DNA of 5,923 nucleotides from Vibrio madracius (lineage in GTDB: Bacteria; Pseudomonadota; Gammaproteobacteria; Enterobacterales; Vibrionaceae), in assembly GCA_000695745.1 (NCBI GenBank), contig ASHK01000089.1, forward strand, positions 1 through 5,923, in the 5' to 3' direction. Below are positions 1-4,549 of this stretch, in pieces (positions within the stretch are counted from its first letter, which is position 1; each line of letters opens with the position of its first letter). The notes under the pieces are model-generated. The model was not told the DNA's origin. It saw only the letters and a list, made by a program, of their open reading frames with translations, and ran no database searches. A program made the translations under genes and the position numbers.

Positions 1-92
1 GCCGTGGTGGTTGGAATTGGTAGAACGATCAAAGGTACTTTAAATCCCTCGGCGTTCGCGCTGTGCCGGTTCAAGTCCGGCCCGGGGCACCA
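1..92 (+). tRNA. tRNA-Leu (probably UAA anticodon), 5' half corrupted
   Basis: The 3' half is a clean class II leucine tRNA. It has a variable arm with stem GGCG (51-54) and CGCT (59-62) around a TTCG loop. The T arm pairs GCCGG (65-69) with CCGGC (77-81) around TTCAAGT. The acceptor strand CCGGGGC (82-88) is followed by discriminator A89 and an encoded CCA (90-92). The 5' half departs from the usual sequence. The acceptor strand GCCGTGG leaves a G-G mismatch at the fourth pair, the D region has extra bases, and the anticodon stem AGGTA/TCCCT has a T-C mismatch. Total length is about 92 bases, against about 87 expected. The TTTAAA context points to tRNA-Leu(UAA), but the seven-base loop as written centres on TTA. 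Sequencing error at the contig edge is more likely than a degenerate tRNA. Confidence 0.8.
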
Positions 93-125
93 TCTCTTAG
101 CTAATCAAATAGCATACAAATTTAA

Positions 126-199
126 GGCGCCTTGGCAGAGTGGCTATGCAGCGGATTGCAAATCCGTGGACCTCGGTTCGACTCCGGGAGGCGCCTCCA
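126..199 (+). tRNA. tRNA-Cys (GCA anticodon)
   Basis: This is a complete 74-base cloverleaf with an encoded CCA. The acceptor stem pairs GGCGCCT (126-132) with AGGCGCC (189-195). The anticodon stem pairs GCGGA (151-155) with TCCGT (163-167), and its loop TTGCAAA carries anticodon GCA at 158-160. The T arm contains the GGTTCGACTCC core, the discriminator is T196 and CCA is 197-199. It lies 33 bases after the tRNA-Leu on the same strand. The two are probably co-transcribed from a promoter left of the window, comparable to the Gly-Cys-Leu clusters of enterobacteria. No convincing hairpin plus T-run terminator is visible after it. Confidence 0.97.
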
Positions 200-224
200 T
201 TCTATTACTCATGACTCGACTCCC

Positions 225-251
225 ATTGTCAGTAGATATTGTTCAGTAGAT
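225..251. repeat. Two adjacent near-identical 13/14-base direct repeats
   Basis: ATTGTCAGTAGAT (225-237) is followed immediately by ATTGTTCAGTAGAT (238-251), the same unit with one extra T. It lies in the short non-coding gap between tRNA-Cys and the 3' end of the convergent YbjQ-family gene. It is most simply a local slippage duplication, and no function is evident. Confidence 0.6.
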
Positions 252-284
252 GTAACAGCTATTGTCGCTCTCACGTATTGCCAA

Positions 285-605
285 TTAGTCAACCACAACC
301 GCTGTACCGCTGGCAGACACCATAAGCATGCCATTACCTGTACCTAGTACTTCATAGTCTAAATCGACGCCTACCACCGCGTTAGCGCCAACATCTGCTG
401 CTTTTTGTTCAAGTTCTCTTAAAGCAATTTCACGCGCACGTTGCAACTCTCTCTCATAGGTGCCAGAGCGCCCACCTACAATATCTCTAAGGCCAGCAAA
501 CATGTCTTTAAAGACATTGGCACCGAGTATCGCTTCACCAGCAATCACGCCCTTATATGCGACAATGCGTTTCCCTTCAACGGTTTGAGTGGTAGTTACG
601 ATCAT
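285..605 (-). CDS. YbjQ/UPF0145 family protein (putative heavy-metal-binding domain)
   Basis: This 106-residue protein spans the full usual length of the YbjQ (UPF0145, DUF74) family. Family hallmarks are the N-terminal [12 protein letters not shown] strand and the [26 protein letters not shown] core (about residues 23-48). A charged helix rich in RE/EL pairs follows (about 50-70), then the [16 protein letters not shown] block (about 71-86) and a C-terminal SASGTAVVV strand. Known members are small soluble oligomers. The 'heavy-metal-binding' label is a domain-database name and no biochemical role is firmly established, so function here is unknown. No membrane segment or signal peptide is visible. 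The ATG at 603-605 is fixed by a perfect AGGAGG ribosome binding site (611-616) five bases upstream. The gene stands alone: a terminator separates it from the PstS-like gene upstream on the same strand. I see no convincing promoter pair in 617-700. Confidence 0.93.
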   Translation of the reverse strand: MIVTTTQTVEGKRIVAYKGVIAGEAILGANVFKDMFAGLRDIVGGRSGTYERELQRAREIALRELEQKAADVGANAVVGVDLDYEVLGTGNGMLMVSASGTAVVVD

Positions 606-610
606 ACTTG

Positions 611-616
611 CCTCCT
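611..616 (-). promoter_or_regulatory. Ribosome binding site of the YbjQ-family gene
   Basis: On the minus strand this reads AGGAGG, a perfect Shine-Dalgarno core, five bases before the ATG at 605. It settles the start codon and suggests efficient translation. Confidence 0.85.
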
Positions 617-723
617 ATTAGGCTAGAATTATGTTGGTTACATAACATATCAATTTGCAGTGAGATGGGAAATGACGAAAGTGTCGGATTTGCGTATTGA
701 TGATGTCCAGCTTTGATGGGAAT

Positions 724-744
724 AAGGGGAGCGGTACTCCCCTT
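724..744 (-). terminator. Hairpin terminator after the PstS-like gene
   Basis: AAGGGGAG (724-731) and CTCCCCTT (737-744) form a perfect 8-bp GC-rich stem around a 5-base loop. It starts 14 bases beyond the stop codon of the minus-strand PstS-like gene. On that strand the stem ends in TT followed by ATT, so the U-tract is short. Termination is likely but may be incomplete, leaving some read-through toward the YbjQ-family gene. Confidence 0.6.
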
Positions 745-757
745 GAATCACAACGGA

Positions 758-1573
758 CTACTTTTTAATTGGTGTGTAGCCATATTCTTGAATCAGTAGC
801 TGTCCTTCGCGCGATAAGACAAACGAGATAAATTTATCTGCATCATCATCGATGTCATCTTTCTTGTGAAGTAATAGGAAAGGTCGTGCAAGTTTGTATT
901 TACCGTCAGCAATGTTTTTAGTCGTCGCTTCTACGCCTTCAAAGGTGATTGCTTTGATAGAACGGTCGACTGAACCTTCGGAGATATAGCCTATAGCGTG
1001 CGGGTTGTTATTAACAATGGTCTTTACCATGCTGTTGCTATTTACCACGAGATTGGTTGGATTGATGTCAGAGACTAACCTGTCATTAATCACTTGGGTT
1101 AACCCTAACAAACTTTCGAAACTTGAGCGTGTACCAGAAGAGGCCTCTCTGGTCACCACCGCAATTCTTTGGTCTGGTCCGCCAACTTGTTTCCAGTTGG
1201 TGATCTTTCCTTTATAGATATCGAATAACTGTTCACGTGATAGGTCTTGCACTGGGTTAGCTAAGTTAACCACGATAGCTAGGCCGTCATAAGCGATCGG
1301 GAACACATCGAGATGTTCGCCATTTTCGCGCTCGGTAAGATAGCGACTACTCATGCCAATATCGGTCGCTCCTTTCTCTACAAGCGTAATGCCTGCTGTA
1401 CTACCGATGCCTTGAACCGCAATAAATGTATTACTATGGTTGCTGTTGTATTGTTCTGCTAATACATCCATGACTCGAGCAACAGAAGTAGAACCAGAAA
1501 TATTGACTTCTTGTGCCGAGACAGAACTGACAGCGGAGAAAGAGAGAAGGGCGGCTAACGCGACGCGAAGCAT
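758..1573 (-). CDS. PstS-like periplasmic phosphate ABC transporter substrate-binding protein
   Basis: The 271-residue protein opens with a classical signal peptide: MLR, a hydrophobic stretch, then SVSA with predicted cleavage after residue 20. No lipobox cysteine is present, so it should be a soluble periplasmic protein. The mature part resembles the PstS/PBP-like family. It has ISGSTS (25-30), QGIGSTAG (54-61), DIGMSSR (71-77), AYDGLAIVVN (94-103), the domain-linker motif IYKGKITNW (119-127) and the anion-contact motif REASSGTRSSFE (142-153). The serine/threonine/arginine-rich loops fit phosphate binding, though related oxyanions cannot be excluded. It is shorter than E. coli PstS (about 320 mature residues) but typical of the compact PstS-like group. 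The ATG at 1571-1573 has a GGAG (1581-1584) seven bases upstream, and the signal peptide begins exactly there. Extension to a GTG at 1604-1606 lacks a ribosome binding site. A candidate Pho box lies upstream. No pstC, pstA or pstB is adjacent. Confidence 0.9.
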   Translation of the reverse strand: MLRVALAALLSFSAVSSVSAQEVNISGSTSVARVMDVLAEQYNSNHSNTFIAVQGIGSTAGITLVEKGATDIGMSSRYLTERENGEHLDVFPIAYDGLAIVVNLANPVQDLSREQLFDIYKGKITNWKQVGGPDQRIAVVTREASSGTRSSFESLLGLTQVINDRLVSDINPTNLVVNSNSMVKTIVNNNPHAIGYISEGSVDRSIKAITFEGVEATTKNIADGKYKLARPFLLLHKKDDIDDDADKFISFVLSREGQLLIQEYGYTPIKK

Positions 1574-1580
1574 AAATAAA

Positions 1581-1584
1581 CTCC
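1581..1584 (-). promoter_or_regulatory. Ribosome binding site of the PstS-like gene
   Basis: The minus strand reads GGAG here, seven bases before the ATG at 1573. It favours that start over the upstream in-frame GTG at 1606 and places the signal peptide at the very N terminus. Confidence 0.7.
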
Positions 1585-1606
1585 AAATTAAGTAAGAATT
1601 TGCCAC

Positions 1607-1640
1607 ATCTTATTTCGTTTGTGTGACAGTTTTGTGAAGT
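1607..1640 (-). promoter_or_regulatory. Candidate PhoB-dependent promoter (Pho box plus -10)
   Basis: On the minus strand, positions 1640-1623 read ACTTCAC-AAAA-CTGTCAC. The classical Pho box is two CTGTCAT-like 7-mers separated by an A/T-rich 4-mer. The promoter-proximal repeat matches CTGTCAC exactly and the linker is AAAA. The distal repeat keeps TCA plus a pyrimidine but loses its first three bases. Ten bases downstream comes TAAGAT (1612-1607), a 4/6 match to the -10 hexamer, at the spacing expected when PhoB replaces a -35 element. Transcription would start near 1600, giving a leader of about 27 bases. Matching a Pho box to a phosphate-binding protein gene strengthens the call, but PhoB binding is inferred. 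Confidence 0.6.
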
Positions 1641-1697
1641 GGAGTCGCATAGTCGACGAATATGAGAATAAAAATGGTTGCAGTGTGGTGTGGAGCG

Positions 1698-1727
1698 CTA
1701 ACAAATTTTGCCAAAAGCAGTTATATT
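1698..1727 (+). promoter_or_regulatory. Possible sigma-70 promoter for the small unknown gene
   Basis: CTAACA (1698-1703, 4/6 to TTGACA) and TATATT (1722-1727, 5/6 to TATAAT) are separated by 18 bases. This would place the transcription start near 1734, about 24 bases before the ATG at 1758. The -35 match is weak, so this is a plausible but unproven promoter. Confidence 0.35.
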
Positions 1728-1757
1728 AAACGCATAGTCAGCCAAAAGGTGGGGTAT

Positions 1758-2120
1758 ATGACACTTATTGAAATGTCACAATGTCGCCTAGAAAGATGTG
1801 CCGAAATTGTGTGCAGCAACCGAAACAAGAGTATGCCTGTCGAGTTAGGTAAGTCATTGTTTGAAATGGTTGAACATGGCGTATTGTTTTCCAAAGCTCA
1901 TTATTTATTGGACTCAAGTTCTTCAAGCTACACCAGTGTTGTTGCAAAAGTATTGTTCGACTCTGCAAATAGAGAATGGTCTATTCTTGTCCCTGATGAA
2001 GATGAAGGGGATAATTGGATGTCATATCCTTTTCTGGGCAAAAGCAGCGATCTCACCGCAGTGATGAGAGAGATCGAAAAAGATCCAAAAGTCGTTATTT
2101 GTGATTTGAAAGCTGAATAA
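1758..2120 (+). CDS. Hypothetical protein, 120 residues, function unknown
   Basis: I do not recognise a family. The ATG at 1758 is chosen because AAGGTGGGG (about 1746-1754) lies immediately upstream. In-frame ATGs at 1662 and 1674 would add up to 32 residues but have no ribosome binding site, and they would leave the proposed promoter inside the coding region. The protein is soluble-looking, with no signal peptide or membrane helix. Visible features are three evenly spaced cysteines (C9, C14, C19), a run of five serines (53-57), an acidic patch EDEGD (81-85) after a hydrophobic SILVP strand, and alternating predicted helices and strands. A WMSYPFLG segment (87-94) may be a structural core. 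It diverges from the PstS-like gene and converges on rnb with a strong shared terminator, so it looks like an independent, expressed single gene. Confidence 0.75.
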   Translation: MTLIEMSQCRLERCAEIVCSNRNKSMPVELGKSLFEMVEHGVLFSKAHYLLDSSSSSYTSVVAKVLFDSANREWSILVPDEDEGDNWMSYPFLGKSSDLTAVMREIEKDPKVVICDLKAE

Positions 2121-2137
2121 CATTACTGATTACTACG

Positions 2138-2165
2138 AAAAAGGGAGCTATCAAGCTCCCTTTTT
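2138..2165. terminator. Bidirectional rho-independent terminator between the small gene and rnb
   Basis: AAAAAGGGAGCT (2138-2149) and AGCTCCCTTTTT (2154-2165) form a perfect 12-bp inverted repeat around the loop ATCA. The GGGAGCT/AGCTCCC core is flanked by an A-tract on one side and a T-tract on the other, so it can end transcription on both strands. It sits 17 bases after the stop of the plus-strand gene and 16 bases beyond the stop of minus-strand rnb, which is where a shared terminator for convergent genes should be. Confidence 0.92.
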
Positions 2166-2181
2166 ACATTTTAGTCTTGGA

Positions 2182-4185
2182 CTATTGAGTGGCGCTGTCA
2201 CTGTTTTCTGTTGCTGGATCAGCAAACACTTCGACAGGTTTAGCGATTAAGCTACGGGTTTCTTGGTTTACGTCGTTTAACGTGACTTTAAGTGTATCAC
2301 CTAGTCGATATACCACTTCTTTATCAACTAATACCGTGCCGTTCTCGTTGTTGCCTTCGATTCGCTCTTTATTGTCAACGATCAATGGGTTAGGAATAAA
2401 CACAGAAGCCCCGTTTTCAAGTAGGCGTGCACGAATTCCAGCGCGATTAATATCGAAGATTTCTGCAGTGAACTGAGTTTGCTTTTTAGGCTCTTCTGCT
2501 AGGGTGCGTGCGTATAACCAATCACCCACTGTGCGCTCAGCAATCTTGTGATGTTTACGATGTAGAGCAAGCTCTTCACCTAACGCATCATCCGGTTGTT
2601 GTGTTGGTTCACAACCAAGAATGTAGGCTTTCAACAGACGATGGTTGACCATGTCACCATATTTACGAATCGGCGAGGTCCACGTTGCGTACACGTCCAA
2701 GCCCATCGCGTAATGTGCATCTGGCTGGTTGCTGATTTCACTATACGCTTGGTATTTGCGAATTCGATTGTCTAGATAACTTGAATCTAAACTACCAAGG
2801 TTACGGCGCAATTGAGCGAATCCTTCAAGAGTCGATAGACCTTCTTCAGTATAAAGGTTGTCTTCTTTGCCTTGGTTGACTAGCTCCACGACATCTTTTA
2901 GCTTGTCTGCCTTAAAACCAAGGTGAGTGTTGAAGACACCATAGCCGTAGGCTTTGCTCAGCACACGGCCTGCACAAATATTAGCGGTAATCATGGACTC
3001 TTCAACTAGACGGTTCGCTACGCGACGCATGTCTGCGTGGATCGCTACCACATCGTTGTCTTCACTTAACTCAAAACGGTAGTCTGGGCGATCAGGGAAT
3101 ACAACGGCATGAGTCTCGCGCCACGTTGCACGAGCGTTGGCAAATTCATTGAGCTCAGTGACAACTTGGGCGATTTCATCACTTGGTTGCCACTTGTCAC
3201 ATGCTCCAGTCTCTAACCAATCAGACACATTGTCGTAAGCTAGGCGAGCGTGAGACTTGATGTTAGCGGCGAAGAATTGAATATCATCTTGAATGACGCC
3301 GTCCGCACCTACCGTGACTTTGCAACAAATCGCAGGGCGTACTTCGTTTTCAATTAGCGAACATAGATCGTCTGCTAAATCACGAGGTAGCATAGGGATA
3401 TTGCGTCCAGGAAGGTAGATAGTAAAGCCGCGTTCTCTCGCCACTTTATCCATATCGTCTTCTGGTGTGATATAAGCGGTTGGGTCGGCGATCGCAATAG
3501 TCAGCTCAAAGCTGCCATCATCATTTTTCTTTGCGTAAAGCGCATCGTCCATGTCTTTTGTTGATTCGCCATCAATAGTGACAAAAGGAACGTTTGTTAG
3601 GCCGACACGCTCTAGATCAGAGTGATCATTAATTTCCCAGTTTTCGATGCCTGCGGGCTCGGTCTTTGGTAAATCGTTTTGAGCTAACGTAACCCACCAA
3701 GGTGCAATTTTATCATCAGTGTCGGTGATCTTTTCCGTGATTTCTACGAAGAAGCCGCCATCATCTTTTAAAGGGTGACGAATGACATGCGCTACAACCC
3801 AGTCACCGTCATTTAAATCGTCAGACTTAATCCCTTTTTTAGTTTTGGCTTTAAGTGTAAGCTTTTTAAGAGTAGGGCTATCAGGAACAACGTTGAGCTT
3901 CCCTTTAATCAGTTTCACACGACCAATGAATCGAGTGATAGCTTGTTCTACAAGCTCTTGAGGCTCCGCTACTTCTCTGTCTTTTTCAGTACGGATAATT
4001 GCGACAACTTTGTCACCATGCATACACTTTTTCATATATGGTGGTGGGATAAAGAAACTATTTTTCGCGTCAACTTCTAAGAAGCCAAACCCCTTTTCGG
4101 TGGCTTTAATCGTCCCTTCTTTTTTAGGAAGAGTTTCTTGAATTTGCTGCTTTAGCTGTGCAAGTAACGGATTGTCTTGGAACAT
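2182..4185 (-). CDS. rnb: Exoribonuclease II (RNase II)
   Basis: This 667-residue enzyme is a 3'-to-5' hydrolytic exoribonuclease that degrades single-stranded RNA to mononucleotides in the cytoplasm, stalling at stable structures. The domain order is classical: two N-terminal cold-shock-like RNA-binding domains (about 20-80 and 85-160), the RNB catalytic domain (about 190-520), and a C-terminal S1 domain (about 570-650). The metal-binding signature [11 protein letters not shown] is at 204-214, giving D205, D211, D213 and D214. The base-stacking tyrosine is Y317 in [14 protein letters not shown] (394-399), SPIRKYGD (504-511) and [12 protein letters not shown] (549-560) supply the conserved Glu and Arg positions. 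All catalytic residues appear intact and length is close to the E. coli enzyme (644). The ATG at 4183-4185 begins the family-typical [12 protein letters not shown]. It has a weak AAGAAG ribosome binding site about seven bases upstream. Upstream extension to a TTG at 4227 would overlap the likely promoter. It is transcribed divergently from deaD. Confidence 0.97.
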   Translation of the reverse strand: MFQDNPLLAQLKQQIQETLPKKEGTIKATEKGFGFLEVDAKNSFFIPPPYMKKCMHGDKVVAIIRTEKDREVAEPQELVEQAITRFIGRVKLIKGKLNVVPDSPTLKKLTLKAKTKKGIKSDDLNDGDWVVAHVIRHPLKDDGGFFVEITEKITDTDDKIAPWWVTLAQNDLPKTEPAGIENWEINDHSDLERVGLTNVPFVTIDGESTKDMDDALYAKKNDDGSFELTIAIADPTAYITPEDDMDKVARERGFTIYLPGRNIPMLPRDLADDLCSLIENEVRPAICCKVTVGADGVIQDDIQFFAANIKSHARLAYDNVSDWLETGACDKWQPSDEIAQVVTELNEFANARATWRETHAVVFPDRPDYRFELSEDNDVVAIHADMRRVANRLVEESMITANICAGRVLSKAYGYGVFNTHLGFKADKLKDVVELVNQGKEDNLYTEEGLSTLEGFAQLRRNLGSLDSSYLDNRIRKYQAYSEISNQPDAHYAMGLDVYATWTSPIRKYGDMVNHRLLKAYILGCEPTQQPDDALGEELALHRKHHKIAERTVGDWLYARTLAEEPKKQTQFTAEIFDINRAGIRARLLENGASVFIPNPLIVDNKERIEGNNENGTVLVDKEVVYRLGDTLKVTLNDVNQETRSLIAKPVEVFADPATENSDSATQ

Positions 4186-4216
4186 GTATCTACTTCTTAA
4201 CAATGAAAGTGCGGAC

Positions 4217-4245
4217 ACTATACCCAAATGCCCGGGGTATGCCTA
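4217..4245 (-). promoter_or_regulatory. Likely rnb promoter with an inverted repeat in its spacer
   Basis: On the minus strand TAGGCA (4245-4240, 4/6 to TTGACA) and TATAGT (4222-4217, 5/6 to TATAAT) are separated by exactly 17 bases. Transcription would begin near 4210, about 25 bases before the rnb ATG. The inverted repeat ATACCC (4220-4225) and GGGTAT (4235-4240), with a 9-base centre, fills the spacer and touches both hexamers. Its position suggests a repressor operator, but no regulator can be named from the sequence. A weaker alternative promoter lies further upstream: TTTACA at 4293-4288 with TAATCT at 4269-4264 and an 18-base spacer. Confidence 0.5.
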
Positions 4246-4317
4246 GCCGAAATACGGAGCGAGAGATTAGGTTTTAAGCGTATTGGATGTAAAACTGATG
4301 ACGGTTTATACAGAAAT

Positions 4318-4347
4318 TTGTCATCGACAAGAAAATTGTGATGTATT
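4318..4347 (+). promoter_or_regulatory. Possible deaD promoter
   Basis: TTGTCA (4318-4323, 5/6) and TGTATT (4342-4347, 4/6) are 18 bases apart on the plus strand. This would start transcription near 4354 and give deaD a leader of about 196 bases. The -10 overlaps an imperfect CRP-like half-site pair. The evidence is weak and a nearer promoter cannot be excluded. Confidence 0.28.
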
Positions 4348-4549
4348 TCAATTTTTTCTGGCTTTTTTTGTGCTTTTAGGGAATAATCCGCCTCCTTGTT
4401 TACGTCCCTAGCGGCTTGATGCGATTTGCTACTTATCCGCATCTGAATGGAATCAGCTCTTTAAGGTTTGCTTTAGAAAGCAATCTGGATCAGTTTGGAA
4501 TTGGTAGAGCTCGTGGGACCTTAGTTAATAATTGATAAATGGGATCCCA

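Larger units (their letters stand above)
4186..4549. other. Intergenic control region between divergent rnb and deaD
   Basis: No credible gene lies in these 364 bases. The rnb-proximal part holds the likely rnb promoter and its palindrome. The middle holds a possible deaD promoter and a short inverted repeat TTGTC-ATC-GACAA (4318-4330), then T-rich sequence (4351-4378). The deaD-proximal part can fold into several hairpins. GATGCG/CGCATC pairs 4418-4423 with 4438-4443. TTGCTT/AAGCAA pairs 4468-4473 with 4478-4483. An outer stem AGCTCT/AGAGCT (4455-4460 with 4506-4511) encloses the second hairpin. The 10-bp palindrome TGGGATCCCA (4540-4549) ends directly at the deaD ATG. A long structured leader would fit post-transcriptional or temperature control of deaD, as I recall for E. 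coli csdA. That is an inference by analogy. Confidence 0.6.

Noticed and set aside
4..347. Two plus-strand open frames running through the tRNA genes.
   Set aside because: They are chance frames over structured tRNA sequence. They overlap both tRNAs and the antisense of the YbjQ-family gene and have no ribosome binding site.
1574..1606. Upstream GTG start (1606) for the PstS-like protein.
   Set aside because: No ribosome binding site precedes it. It would put 11 residues in front of an ideal signal peptide, and it would place the start codon on the proposed transcription start region.
1662..1757. A longer N terminus (ATG at 1662 or 1674) for the small unknown protein.
   Set aside because: Neither ATG has a ribosome binding site, and the extension covers the candidate promoter. 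ATG 1758 has a strong purine-rich site directly upstream.
4186..4227. Upstream TTG start (4227) for RNase II.
   Set aside because: The extra 14 residues are not family-like and would overlap the TATAGT -10 element. [12 protein letters not shown] is the usual N terminus.
4351..4378. T-rich stretch in the rnb-deaD gap as a terminator.
   Set aside because: No GC-rich hairpin precedes the T runs on the plus strand, and no gene on that strand ends nearby.
4218..4442. A 74-codon minus-strand reading frame between rnb and deaD.
   Set aside because: It has no ribosome binding site, overlaps the likely rnb promoter and palindrome, has no recognisable family features, and its sequence looks like translated non-coding DNA.
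4532..4549. TTG start giving six extra residues on DeaD.
   Set aside because: No Shine-Dalgarno element lies upstream, whereas ATG 4550 has GGGA at good spacing and gives the family-typical N terminus.
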